64,000 nt of DNA. Origin: Algoriphagus boritolerans DSM 17298 = JCM 18970 (lineage in GTDB: Bacteria > Bacteroidota > Bacteroidia > Cytophagales > Cyclobacteriaceae). A program made the translations under genes and the position numbers. The notes below the pieces were generated by a model. That model did no database searches, was not told the DNA's origin, and saw only the letters and a program-made list of their open reading frames with translations. The DNA lies in the NCBI RefSeq assembly GCF_900108085.1, contig NZ_FNVR01000012.1, forward strand, positions 62,001 to 126,000. Direction: 5' to 3'. Of the stretch, positions 28,180 to 37,515 are shown one piece after another; the first letter of the stretch is position 1, and each line of letters opens with the position of its first letter.

Positions 28180-31100
28180 GGAGGAAAGTTACAGTTTGGG
28201 TTTTAAGCCTTTTCTTGAGTCTTTGTGCTGAGCGCACTTTCTCACAGTCGGACTTTTTTCAATTCAAAATTCAAGCTCAGGGTGTGTATAAAATCACAAA
28301 CGAAGAAGCTAAGAAACTGGGTTTTAGCACACTTTCAGAAATCAGCATTTTCGGCTATCCGGGAATGCTTCCTCAAAAACTTGATTCGGAACAGCTTGAA
28401 TTACAGGAAATCCCAGCACAGGAGATCGAGGGAAGCTTATATTTTTTTCTCTCAGGCCCAAATAACATCACTTTTTCAGAAAATGGAATTCAATATTCAC
28501 ATCATTTATTTACAGATTCCTTAAATTTTCTGGTTGGAAAAAATCAAAATCCAAGACGTATTTTAAAATTACAAGCAAGTACAATACCTACCGATCCCGA
28601 TCAGATTTGGTATCAACTTACGGCCTATAAAGAAGAAAAAACCAATATACTCAACTCAGGGAGAAATTGGTTTTCAGCTCCAATCCGACAGGGACAAAGC
28701 CTAAACATCAATTTGAGGCTGAATTCAGAGACTTTTACCCCGTGGATTTTTCATGGCAAATTAATGGCCCAATCATCTTCTGCCTCTACGATGAGCGTAC
28801 TTTCAGGAAATGACCTACTGGAAGAAATTCCTTTCAGTTCGATCCCTAACTCGACTTATGGAATCAAGGGACGAGAAGCATATTTTGACTTTGAATTTAA
28901 CCCATCATCCAATTCGCTGCCGCAAGTTCGTTTTACATTTCAGGGAACCGGAACCGAGTCAGCTGGATTTTTAGATTATTTTGTTGTAGGTGTTCCCTAT
29001 TCCAACCCGAATCTCAGAGAAGGGATAGTCGAGGGGAAGACGCGCGGTGTTCTGTCTTTTCCCTCAGGACTATACGTCTGGGAAGTCAGTGATTTCTTTA
29101 ATCCTTTGGCCTTTGATACCTCGTTCGGATCAAATGCACTGGGTAAAAAATGGGCTCTTTTTTCTCCGGAGAGAACGACTGAAATCAAGGAATTCAAGGC
29201 TATTAATATGAATTTGCGGGAGCCTGAGGCCTCTCCTGAACTTTTGATCATCACCCCGTCGCTCTTGCGTTCATCAGCCACCAAACTTAGCAATCACAAA
29301 CAATCCATGGGTGTGAAAACTGCCGTAGCTAATTTGGATGAAATCTATCAATCTTTTGGCTATGGCAATCCGGACCTTACCGCTATCCGAAATTATATAG
29401 CCTATACCTATCAATCCGGTAAAACCCTAAAGAATGTCTTGATCCTCGGCAAAGGAACCTTCGACTACAAAGCAAAACTCGGCGGAAGACCCAATCTCGT
29501 TCCGATTTACAGCAGTCGGGAAAGTCTCAACCCACTCACCACTTTCAGTTCAGACGATTATTTTGGGTTGATTGACTGGAATCAGGGTTTTTGGGAAGAA
29601 TCACGCGAGGGAGACGAACTGCTCCAAATCGGTGTAGGAAGGCTTCCCGCTATCAATTTTGCGGAAGCCAATGAAATGGTAGAAAAAATTATCCGCTACG
29701 AGACTAATCCAATCCGTTCACCAAAATCCGCTGCAGTTACATTGCTGGCAGACGATGCTGACAATAATATCCATGCAAGGGATGCTGAAGCGCATGCTTC
29801 CTATTTGACTGAGAATCATCCGGAATTTCATTTGAAGAAACTTTACCTGGATAGATTTGAACAGGAAAGCTCGGGAACAACGCAACGCTCCCCTCAAGCT
29901 AAGGATGCCTTAAAAAGCACAGTAGACGAAGGCACTTTGATCCTCAACTACATCGGTCACGGAAATGAAACAACCCTGACGGCCGAGGAAATTTTCAAGG
30001 TCTCGGATCTGGCTGATTGGGGCAAACAAAAAGATTTGGCACTTTGGGTGACAGCTACTTGCGAATTTGGCAGGCACGATAGCCCATTTATTAGATCTGC
30101 TGCGGAGGAATTACTTTTTGCTATTAACAAGGGTGCTGTGGCCTTGCTTACCACTGGAAGACCGGTCTTCAGCAGTGTGAATTTCGCGCTGAATGAAGCC
30201 TTTATTGAAGCGGTATTCCAAAAAAAAGAAGGACAATTTCAATCTCTCGGAGCGATTTTTAAGGACACCAAAAACCGAAGTCTGAATGGATCGCTAAATA
30301 GAAACTTTTCGCTTTTGGGAGATCCAAGCCTAAAACTTGCCCTCCCTGAACTTGAAGTCAAAATTTCATCCATCGAAGACGTTAGGAAAGAGATTCAGGC
30401 AGATACGTTAAAGGCTTTCCAGGAAGTACGATTGACAGCTGAAATCATCGATCCCCTGACCCAGGCTTTTCAGGCTGGATTCAATGGCGACTTCCAACTT
30501 GAAATCCGCGATAAGCCTGTGAAACTGGAAACATTGGGGGATGAGAGCAACCCATTTCAGTTTGAAGAAGAAGCGGTTTTGATCTTCAAGGGACAAGGCA
30601 CAGTGGAATCAGGAATTCTTGAAGCAAGTTTTTTTATACCTGAAGGCATCAATCCTGAATTTGGCAGAGGGAACCTCAGAATTAGAGCATGGGACACCCA
30701 ATCTGGGTTGCAGGCAATGGGAAGCATCAAACCCATCATCGGTGGGGAAGAATCCGCCAAGCCTCAAGACAATATCGGGCCTGAAATCAATGCCAAACTA
30801 AACGGTCAGAATTCAGGGCCATTTATTTTTTCTTCTCCCGCACTCGAAATTGAAGCAGATCTTTTTGATGAAAATGGGATAAACGTGTCCGGATTCATCG
30901 GTGGACAAGACTTGACAATTCAAGTGAATAATCAATCTCCCATCGTTTTGAATGAGGCGTTTCTTGCTAAAAACAACAGCTTTCGTTCAGGAACCTTTAA
31001 AATTGTTGTTACCGGGCTGGAGGAAGGTCAAAACACGCTGACCATTATTGCTTGGGATAATGTAGGGAATCAAAGTACTTCAACAATAACAGTGGAAATC

Positions 31101-31424
31101 AGGGGTAGCAATTCCATTCAAATCATCAGGCATAAGGTTTTTCCAAACCCGGCAACTACAGAAAGTAATTTTGAAATCAAACATAATCGACCGGGAGAAA
31201 ACCTAAACTTGCTAATTGAAGTTTATTCAATAGCAGGTCAAATACTATTTTCAGAGTCTTTTCGTTTGCTACAGGCGGAAGAAAATATCCGTGATTTGTC
31301 ATGGATATTTTTGCAAAACCAAACGAAATATCCAGCAAAAGGAACTTATATTTACAAATTAGAGCTTTACTCAGAATCAGACTTAACTATGGATTCGGTA
31401 AGTGGAAAAATAGTAATTCGATGA
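28176..31424 (+). CDS. porU: Type IX secretion system sortase PorU
   Basis: The 1082-residue product has a signal peptide (LCAERTFSQS), an N-terminal beta-rich part, a gingipain-type C25 catalytic domain (about 385-700) with His595 in YIGHGNE and Cys629 in TATCEFGRHD, and a C-terminal sorting-type domain with the FPNPAT motif and a YKLEL...KIVIR end. PorU cleaves the C-terminal signal of T9SS cargo at the cell surface and joins the cargo to A-LPS. Its own CTD is a normal trait of PorU. The start overlaps pssA and the stop overlaps porV (ATGA at 31421). Confidence 0.95.
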   Translation: MRRKVTVWVLSLFLSLCAERTFSQSDFFQFKIQAQGVYKITNEEAKKLGFSTLSEISIFGYPGMLPQKLDSEQLELQEIPAQEIEGSLYFFLSGPNNITFSENGIQYSHHLFTDSLNFLVGKNQNPRRILKLQASTIPTDPDQIWYQLTAYKEEKTNILNSGRNWFSAPIRQGQSLNINLRLNSETFTPWIFHGKLMAQSSSASTMSVLSGNDLLEEIPFSSIPNSTYGIKGREAYFDFEFNPSSNSLPQVRFTFQGTGTESAGFLDYFVVGVPYSNPNLREGIVEGKTRGVLSFPSGLYVWEVSDFFNPLAFDTSFGSNALGKKWALFSPERTTEIKEFKAINMNLREPEASPELLIITPSLLRSSATKLSNHKQSMGVKTAVANLDEIYQSFGYGNPDLTAIRNYIAYTYQSGKTLKNVLILGKGTFDYKAKLGGRPNLVPIYSSRESLNPLTTFSSDDYFGLIDWNQGFWEESREGDELLQIGVGRLPAINFAEANEMVEKIIRYETNPIRSPKSAAVTLLADDADNNIHARDAEAHASYLTENHPEFHLKKLYLDRFEQESSGTTQRSPQAKDALKSTVDEGTLILNYIGHGNETTLTAEEIFKVSDLADWGKQKDLALWVTATCEFGRHDSPFIRSAAEELLFAINKGAVALLTTGRPVFSSVNFALNEAFIEAVFQKKEGQFQSLGAIFKDTKNRSLNGSLNRNFSLLGDPSLKLALPELEVKISSIEDVRKEIQADTLKAFQEVRLTAEIIDPLTQAFQAGFNGDFQLEIRDKPVKLETLGDESNPFQFEEEAVLIFKGQGTVESGILEASFFIPEGINPEFGRGNLRIRAWDTQSGLQAMGSIKPIIGGEESAKPQDNIGPEINAKLNGQNSGPFIFSSPALEIEADLFDENGINVSGFIGGQDLTIQVNNQSPIVLNEAFLAKNNSFRSGTFKIVVTGLEEGQNTLTIIAWDNVGNQSTSTITVEIRGSNSIQIIRHKVFPNPATTESNFEIKHNRPGENLNLLIEVYSIAGQILFSESFRLLQAEENIRDLSWIFLQNQTKYPAKGTYIYKLELYSESDLTMDSVSGKIVIR

Positions 31425-32641
31425 ATAAAAAGGACGTAAGAAGCTGGAAAAGCATATTTTTAATTGTCTTCACCATTGGTGGTTTTTCCTCTTATGCACA
31501 AAACAGTGTAATTATTTCCGGTCAGGATCCCAACAGACGAGTCATCACTACGGCTGTTCCTTTCTTGAATTTTGCACCTGATTCACGGCATTCAGGAATG
31601 GGAGATGTCGGCGTAGCTACTTCACCGGATGCCAATTCCGCTCACTGGAATTCCGGTAAACTGGCATTTATTAAGGATGATTTAGGTTTTTCACTTTCTT
31701 ATTCTCCCTGGCTTGGCAGATTAGTGAACGACATGTCCTTGAGCTATCTGACTGGATTTAAGAAAATAGACGAAAATTCAGCCTTTTCCTTTGATTTGAG
31801 GTATTTCAATATGGGCGACATTCAATTGACGGATCAGTTTGGAAACCCATTGGGTGAATTTAATCCCCGGGATATAGCAATTGGAGGGACTTATTCGAGA
31901 AAGCTTTCTCAAAATCTGGGGTTGGGTATTTCTGCACGATTTATTCATTCGAATCTATCAGGTAATATTTCCTCTGCGGGAGGTTCTGAAGCAAGGGCAG
32001 GAGTCAGCGTGGGTGCCGATATCGGACTATATTACCAGAAACCCATCTTCATAGGCACCAGAGATGGTTCTTGGTCGTGGGGTATGGCAATCACCAACAT
32101 CGGTCCAAAAATCACCTACAACAGTGCCGAAGACCTGGATTATATTCCAACAAATTTTCGAATTGGTACAGCCTACTCCATCAATCTGAACGAACTAAAT
32201 TCGCTAACTTTCGCCTTGGATTTCAATAAATTAATGGTTCCTACGCCTCCACTTTACAAAACCAATGAAGACGGAACCTTGGCAACCGATGAAAACGGAA
32301 ACCTGATCATTGAACCTGGGAATGGAAAAGACCCAAATAGACCATTGATTTCGGGAATGTTCGGTTCATATTCTGACGCTCCGGACGGATTTGCGGAAGA
32401 ATTGAGAGAATTTACCATTTCATTTGGTGTTGAATATCAATACGCGGAAAAATTCGCCTTTCGTACAGGCTATTTTTATGAAAACCCAAGCAAAGGTGGT
32501 CGTAGATATTTTACAATGGGTCTGGGATTTGACCTCAAAAAAGTTGGATTTGACTTTTCCTACCTAGTTCCACAAGTTCAAAATCACCCTTTGGCAGAAA
32601 CCCTGAGATTTTCACTTCTCTACACGATTAACAGTAATTAA
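31421..32641 (+). CDS. porV: Type IX secretion system shuttle protein PorV (LptO)
   Basis: The 406-residue product has a signal peptide (GGFSSYAQ) and the FadL-like barrel of PorV: 'FLNFAPDSRHSGMGDVGVAT' near the N-terminus, then alternating strands up to LRFSLLYTINS. PorV takes cargo from SprA and hands it to PorU at the cell surface. The ATG at 31421 overlaps the porU stop (ATGA), which settles the start against an upstream in-frame codon at 31301 that lies within porU. Its stop shares one base with the M16 gene (TAATG). Confidence 0.95.
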   Translation: MNKKDVRSWKSIFLIVFTIGGFSSYAQNSVIISGQDPNRRVITTAVPFLNFAPDSRHSGMGDVGVATSPDANSAHWNSGKLAFIKDDLGFSLSYSPWLGRLVNDMSLSYLTGFKKIDENSAFSFDLRYFNMGDIQLTDQFGNPLGEFNPRDIAIGGTYSRKLSQNLGLGISARFIHSNLSGNISSAGGSEARAGVSVGADIGLYYQKPIFIGTRDGSWSWGMAITNIGPKITYNSAEDLDYIPTNFRIGTAYSINLNELNSLTFALDFNKLMVPTPPLYKTNEDGTLATDENGNLIIEPGNGKDPNRPLISGMFGSYSDAPDGFAEELREFTISFGVEYQYAEKFAFRTGYFYENPSKGGRRYFTMGLGFDLKKVGFDFSYLVPQVQNHPLAETLRFSLLYTINSN

Positions 32642-33912
32642 TGCTTCTAGACAGATCAAAAGCACCTGAATACATCATTCCGGCTGGCTTTGAATTGACT
32701 GCCCCGAGTGTCAAAAAACTCGCTGACGGCAGATCCTTGTTTTTTGTCCACACCCCTAATCACAGCGCTGTAAAACTCGAAGTGATTGGTAAAAGTCAGC
32801 GGCTCAGTTTACCACTTGAAAAATCACTCATTCCCTCTGTGACCCTTCAAATGCTCACCGAAGGGACACGAAAGTTATCGGAATCACAACTCTCCGAATT
32901 CTTTGATTTCCACGCCTCAGAAGTCCATCCACTAGCTACCTATACCCATGAGGGCATGAGTTTGGTTACTACCAAAAAGCACTTATTTGACGTTTTACCC
33001 GTATTTAGCTCACTCTTTGAGCAAGCTACATTTCCGATGGAAAGTTTGGAAAAAAGGAAATCTCAACGGAAACTGGGGCTGAAAATGGAACGGGAAAAAT
33101 CAGCCTCCCGGGCAAATCAATTATTTCGAAAGGCATTATTTGGAGCAAATCATCCATACGGCATGGAGGTGACTGAAGGTCACGTGGATACTATTCAGCA
33201 AAAAGATCTTTTCGATTATTATCAAACCAGCCTACTCTCAGATGCTGAATTCTTTCTTTGTGGCGATCTGACTGAAGCTGAACTGGAGGAAACACTAATC
33301 GTTTTGAATGAAATTCCCCTGAGAAATGGAAATACTCCTAATACCCTGCCCGATAGTTTGATGACTCCGAAGATTCTTGAAGATCGACCCCAAGCTTTGC
33401 AAAGTAGTATTCGGCTTGGAAATTGGTCAATCCCCAAATCACATCCTGATTTCCTTGCCCTTTCCGTATTTAATACAATTCTGGGAGGGTATTTTGGATC
33501 CCGTCTTATCAAAAATATCCGGGAAGATAAAGGACATACCTACGGAATCAATTCCTCACTGTCTGAGATCGGTGATAGGACTTATTGGGTAATTGGAGCT
33601 GATGTAAAAAAAGCGCATAAGGAAGAAGTAATAGCTGAGATTTATAAAGAAATCGACTGTCTTGCCAATGTTCTCATCTCCAATGAAGAGCTTGAAGTAG
33701 TCAGAAATTACATGATTGGACAAATGATTGGAAGATTCAGTTCGTCATTTGACTTGATCGACCGATTCAGAGCTGTCCATCATTCGGGTTTGGATTTTGA
33801 TTTTTATGTGAAAAAACTCGAATTCCTGCGGGAATTTAAAGCGAAGGATATACTTGAAATCGGCAAAAAACACTATAACAATCCGCCTTTTATAGAAGTA
33901 GTGGTAGGGTAA
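32641..33912 (+). CDS. M16 (insulinase-type) peptidase homologue without the zinc motif
   Basis: The 423-residue product has the two-lobed M16 pattern, including the C-terminal lobe (LSVFNTILGGYFGSRLIKNIREDKG, shown in part as 'NTILGGYFGSRL'). Where active M16 enzymes carry HxxEH, just before the conserved turn, this protein reads LQMLTEGT, with no His pair and no Glu ligand, so it should not bind zinc. Inactive M16 subunits are known to pair with an active one, or to act as structural proteins. No active partner is in the window. No signal peptide is visible, so it is probably cytoplasmic. It ends the MBL-pssA-porU-porV unit and meets the opposing glycosyltransferase gene with no gap. Confidence 0.85.
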   Translation: MLLDRSKAPEYIIPAGFELTAPSVKKLADGRSLFFVHTPNHSAVKLEVIGKSQRLSLPLEKSLIPSVTLQMLTEGTRKLSESQLSEFFDFHASEVHPLATYTHEGMSLVTTKKHLFDVLPVFSSLFEQATFPMESLEKRKSQRKLGLKMEREKSASRANQLFRKALFGANHPYGMEVTEGHVDTIQQKDLFDYYQTSLLSDAEFFLCGDLTEAELEETLIVLNEIPLRNGNTPNTLPDSLMTPKILEDRPQALQSSIRLGNWSIPKSHPDFLALSVFNTILGGYFGSRLIKNIREDKGHTYGINSSLSEIGDRTYWVIGADVKKAHKEEVIAEIYKEIDCLANVLISNEELEVVRNYMIGQMIGRFSSSFDLIDRFRAVHHSGLDFDFYVKKLEFLREFKAKDILEIGKKHYNNPPFIEVVVG

Positions 33913-34863
33913 TCAAGTCAATTTCAAATACATCCAGGATAGATCCCAGCCTTTTTTAGCCCAAAGTTTATAAATCCAAAATTTCAAGCCCTTCATTCCT
34001 ATTTCTTCTCCAAGGACTACCAATTCTCTGGCAGGTCCAAAATTCGCCGACCAGAGCGCATGCTTTAATTCATAGAGAATTCTCTTTTTAAGAGCTTTAT
34101 TTTCTTCAGGATAAATGTTCATCCCCCGGATTTTGGAACAAACCTTTACCGTACTGGGGAGCATTTTGGATTGATAGACTTGGTATTGTAAGGCTGACAT
34201 AGACCTGCTATGTTTCCGTTTGAGCACACCGATGTGATCGGAAAATACTACCGGGTGATTTCTGGACAGCCTAACCTGAATATCAAAATCTTCATAATAT
34301 AAGGATTCATCATATCCTCCCTCTTTTATAAGTATTGCCTTATTAAAAACTAAAGTGGGCGAACAAATAAAATTACGCCGAATCAGCGTTTCATAAATAT
34401 TACTTAGTTCTATTTCTTCTATTAGTTGTCCAGCATTATTTCTTTTGTAAAACGTCCTGACTTCTCCCATCTGATCCATAATATAGGCATCTGAAAATAC
34501 AAACGCAGCAAACGGAGCCATTTTCAATACTTCTAGGGAGTGGGAAAGATGATCCGGATAAAGGACATCATCTCCGGATAAATCAATCACATAATGCCCT
34601 TTGGCCTCAGCAAGAATCTGGTTAAACAATTGACAATAAGGTTGCATTTCCTCATAAAAGACTGGGACCACAGACAAAAGGCCTGAGGATTCATTGACCC
34701 AATTTCTTATTTTTTCGGCCGTTTTGTCAGTACTTCCATTATCCACAATGATCAGTTCCTTGGCATAATAATCCTGGGACCTGACACTTTCGAGGGTCTC
34801 TTCAATCCACTCTTCGTGATTGAAAGCGATGCAGATGACTGTGACCAAATCTGTATTATCCAT
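33913..34863 (-). CDS. Family 2 glycosyltransferase (GT-A fold)
   Basis: The 316-residue product opens with VTVICIAFNHEEWIEETLES and KELIIVDNGSTDKT, the nucleotide-binding part of the GT2 fold, and has a metal site of type SGDDVLYPDH. The C-terminal third binds the acceptor and is not informative. It should add a sugar to a cell-surface glycan. It is the last of three minus-strand genes with a GNAT/FemAB-like protein (2-base gap) and a FdtA-type ketoisomerase, a small set that suits a deoxy- or amino-sugar decoration. Confidence 0.87.
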   Translation of the reverse strand: MDNTDLVTVICIAFNHEEWIEETLESVRSQDYYAKELIIVDNGSTDKTAEKIRNWVNESSGLLSVVPVFYEEMQPYCQLFNQILAEAKGHYVIDLSGDDVLYPDHLSHSLEVLKMAPFAAFVFSDAYIMDQMGEVRTFYKRNNAGQLIEEIELSNIYETLIRRNFICSPTLVFNKAILIKEGGYDESLYYEDFDIQVRLSRNHPVVFSDHIGVLKRKHSRSMSALQYQVYQSKMLPSTVKVCSKIRGMNIYPEENKALKKRILYELKHALWSANFGPARELVVLGEEIGMKGLKFWIYKLWAKKGWDLSWMYLKLT

Positions 34864-34865
34864 TG

Positions 34866-35864
34866 CTAAAGATTCAAAGTCCAGGTGACTTTATTACTAA
34901 TATCGTTGGAAAAACGGGATTTAAAGAAAATGAGGCTATGATTAACTTCGGAATCCAAATCCGAAGACCCCAAATCAACAAAGTTAAGTTTCTGATCAGA
35001 AGCAAGTTGAAATAGTTGAAAAAGACACATTTCTCCCAGATTCTTGATATTGGCTTTTGGTAAGGTCCCCGAAAGAAAATAATAAATGGAATCAGGCTGC
35101 AATTTGACCCCAAGCGCATGGGCCATCGCAATACCTTCCTTGTAAATACTGATCAAGAAATATCGTTCAGGAAAATCCGAAACCTGGCTGATTAATCTAG
35201 TCTCATCAAACAGAATCGCATAGCCTCTTGCCTGATTCCACGTTTTGATTTCCTGAAGGAATCCAAAGTTCTGAATAGAGCCCATCCGAATCTTCAAACC
35301 CAATTCCTTGGATTTCGCCAGGTACTTAGCGCCTTCATTTTGGACGAGTCTTTTAATCTTCTTTTTCCCGATGAAAAATTGATGACTCAGGATTGACACT
35401 TGCTTGAATCCCAGCTTAAACAAAAGGTAATTGATCAAATCAAAGTTTGATTCATAAGGTTTGGGAGGTTGGATTATTTTTATGCTCGAAATTCTGCGTT
35501 GCCTTAATTCAATTATGACGGCTTGAATGAATCCCTCCAAAGAAACAGAAGAAATATTTTCTTCAGTCCAAATCCCTCCAAAGGGAGACTGAGGAAGAGA
35601 AATTGCCTCGTAATTATCAGAAATTGCCAAAGTCAATGAAGCCTTTATTTTTCCCTTTTTCATCCACCTGAAGTCCAACTGGCTGGGAAAACCCATCGTC
35701 CCACAATTGCGGAGAAAGTAGGAATCCCGCTCTCCTAAAGAAGAAACTACAACTAATTCATGTGCTTCTGACTTTCCTTTATTGTAAGGTTCCAAAGTAG
35801 TCTCGGTCTCTGATATAATCCTTTTCTGAAAAAACCCGGTCCCCGAGTCCCAAGAGCACTGCAC
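34866..35864 (-). CDS. GNAT/FemAB-like acyltransferase domain protein
   Basis: The 332-residue product has no strong signature, but the pattern (QLDFRWMKKGK; LPQSPFGGIW; FKLGFKQVSILSHQFFI; a late ISIYKEGIAMAHALGVKL followed by LFQLFQLASDQKLNFVDLGS) is that of the FemAB/GNAT superfamily. Members transfer acyl or aminoacyl groups; here a sugar amine or lipid is plausible. The start is uncertain: the ATG at 35864 lies 86 bases inside fdtA, while a TTG at 35795 would reduce the overlap to 17 bases. Its place between fdtA and a GT2 gene suggests it acts on the same glycan. Confidence 0.55.
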   Translation of the reverse strand: MQCSWDSGTGFFQKRIISETETTLEPYNKGKSEAHELVVVSSLGERDSYFLRNCGTMGFPSQLDFRWMKKGKIKASLTLAISDNYEAISLPQSPFGGIWTEENISSVSLEGFIQAVIIELRQRRISSIKIIQPPKPYESNFDLINYLLFKLGFKQVSILSHQFFIGKKKIKRLVQNEGAKYLAKSKELGLKIRMGSIQNFGFLQEIKTWNQARGYAILFDETRLISQVSDFPERYFLISIYKEGIAMAHALGVKLQPDSIYYFLSGTLPKANIKNLGEMCLFQLFQLASDQKLNFVDLGSSDLDSEVNHSLIFFKSRFSNDISNKVTWTLNL

Positions 35865-36210
35865 CTGAGGAAAATTGAATGGAAATCCAATTTAAAGGAG
35901 GCACAAAAAGCCCAACATTTGGTTTGTCAAGCTCAAAATGGAATACATTTCCTCCAAAACCATCGACCTTAATTTCAATTTTACCAGCCACTGCCACGAT
36001 CACTTGTGATTCCTCTCGATGGGCATGATTGCCTCGTGACTCACCTTCCCTCACTCCGGATATCCAAAAGCATCGAAGCACTCCCTGAGGGAAAAGCTCC
36101 CTATTTTCCCAAAAATGTACTGATCCATTTTCCTTGATATGCCCCGGAATTTCAATCAGGCGGGGAGCTCGATAGGATAATTTGATTTTATTTAAGGCTT
36201 CACTTGACAT
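35779..36210 (-). CDS. FdtA/QdtA-type dTDP-sugar 3,4-ketoisomerase (WxcM-like cupin)
   Basis: The 143-residue product is a single cupin with RGNHAHREESQVIVAVAGK and FVPPLNWISIQF. The HAH pair matches the catalytic and base-stacking region of FdtA/QdtA, which turns dTDP-4-keto-6-deoxyglucose into the 3-keto sugar on the way to dTDP-Fuc3NAc or Qui3NAc. The N-terminal 'PRLIEIPGHIKENGSV' region also fits. The partner aminotransferase (FdtB) and the rml genes are not in the window, so the pathway would have to be completed elsewhere. Function is inferred from family only. Confidence 0.8.
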   Translation of the reverse strand: MSSEALNKIKLSYRAPRLIEIPGHIKENGSVHFWENRELFPQGVLRCFWISGVREGESRGNHAHREESQVIVAVAGKIEIKVDGFGGNVFHFELDKPNVGLFVPPLNWISIQFSSGAVLLGLGDRVFSEKDYIRDRDYFGTLQ

Positions 36211-36296
36211 GGTTAAAATTAAGACAATTCAGGTGAATGGGCGGTTAGCATAAGGTTAATTTTCTAATTTCGGACTTTCATTTCTCTTATTTCCTG

Positions 36297-36923
36297 ATGC
36301 ATATCTCATCCGAAAATCCAGCTCAATCCGATTCCTATTTTACGCTGTCAAGATCGAGCAAAGGGTTATATAAAGATCGTGGAAGTAAGTTTTTGTATTT
36401 CGGATTTCCTGTCCATTCTGAGGTGGAAATCAACTCAAATTTAGCTTCGCTTCGAAAAACTTATTTTGACGCATCACATCTTTGCTATGCCTGGGTATTG
36501 GGAAGAGACGGCTCGGTGTTCAGAGCAAATGATGACGGAGAACCCAACCACTCGGCAGGAGATCCTATCCTGGGACAGATCCGGTCCAAACAGCTCACCA
36601 ACGTGCTACTTGTGGTAGTTAGGTATTTTGGCGGCACCAAACTGGGAATCAGTGGATTAATTCAAGCCTACAAAACTTCAGCAGCACTGGCAATTGAAGA
36701 AAATGAAATCTTCCAAGAATGGGTAAAACTCCAACTCGAAATGACCTTTCCCTATCCGATGATGAACGAAGTCATGAAGCTGATCAAAGCCAACCATCTG
36801 GAAATCCTGGCTCAGGAGATGACCCTGGACTACAAAATCACCTTATCGATGAGAGAAAGTCTGAGGGATCAGGTTCTTGCTAAACTGAAAGAAATCGAAA
36901 ACTTGTCGATCAGGATCTGTTAA
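36297..36923 (+). CDS. YigZ/IMPACT family protein
   Basis: The 208-residue product has the IMPACT N-terminal domain with ASHLCYAWVLG, NDDGEPNHSAGDPIL and VVVRYFGGTKLGISGLI, plus the C-terminal DUF1949-type alpha/beta domain. Eukaryotic IMPACT modulates GCN2; the bacterial function is not known, and nucleic-acid or ribosome binding has been suggested. The gene overlaps the opposing exonuclease gene by 14 bases at their 3' ends. Confidence 0.92.
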   Translation: MHISSENPAQSDSYFTLSRSSKGLYKDRGSKFLYFGFPVHSEVEINSNLASLRKTYFDASHLCYAWVLGRDGSVFRANDDGEPNHSAGDPILGQIRSKQLTNVLLVVVRYFGGTKLGISGLIQAYKTSAALAIEENEIFQEWVKLQLEMTFPYPMMNEVMKLIKANHLEILAQEMTLDYKITLSMRESLRDQVLAKLKEIENLSIRIC

Positions 36924-37515
36924 AAAGCTCATCCAGGAAGCCTTCCTCACGAAGAATATTAAATATCTCCAAGCAAGCCCAAGCATCGGTCGCAGCATAC
37001 CGCTGTTGCCTTTCGGTAAGTATTTCCGATTCCCAATTGGAAACTTGTTCTGATTTGGAAATTCGGATTTTCAAAACCATACCACTGAGATTTCTTACAC
37101 CCACGTTGTGGAATCCCACTTTTTTGAGCTCGTCATTCAGATCAAAAAAAGATTGCGGATAAAAACTGTCTGTCAGTTTTCCGAGTCCTTTCAGATCATC
37201 ATGGACAGCCGCACCGATTTTGACCAAATCTTCCTTTTCCATCAAATTTCGAAGGGGAACAGGAAATCCTATTTTATTTAATCTGAAAAGAAAGGCTTGT
37301 TTAGATGTAGAAAGTTGCAAGAGCGATACATGGTTAAACTGTCCTTTTTTGAAAGAGGGTTTCGTTTCGGTATCAAATCCGATGATACGCTGCTCTTCGA
37401 GAAAGTCGACTGCCTCGTCTACCTGATCAGGATGATCTATCAAATAAATCTCTCCCTCAAACTGCCCCAATGGCAGCTCATTTACCTCTTCTTTGCTAAT
37501 GCTGTAAGGAATCAT
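36910..37515 (-). CDS. RNase D-like 3'-5' exonuclease (DEDDy)
   Basis: The 201-residue protein has the three Exo motifs: Asp48 and Glu50 in IGFDTETKP, Asp in AAVHDDLKGL, and the Tyr-x3-Asp end RYAATDAWA that defines the DEDDy class. It has only the exonuclease domain and no HRDC domain, so it is shorter than true RNase D (about 370 residues). A role in RNA or DNA end trimming is likely. The ATG at 37515 overlaps the nhaC stop (ATGA); an upstream in-frame codon at 37674 lies inside nhaC and is not credible. Confidence 0.87.
   Translation of the reverse strand: MIPYSISKEEVNELPLGQFEGEIYLIDHPDQVDEAVDFLEEQRIIGFDTETKPSFKKGQFNHVSLLQLSTSKQAFLFRLNKIGFPVPLRNLMEKEDLVKIGAAVHDDLKGLGKLTDSFYPQSFFDLNDELKKVGFHNVGVRNLSGMVLKIRISKSEQVSNWESEILTERQQRYAATDAWACLEIFNILREEGFLDELFNRS

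Noticed and set aside
31301..31420. Upstream extension of porV
   Set aside because: It lies wholly inside porU, would bury the signal peptide, and the ATGA at 31421 gives a normal start.
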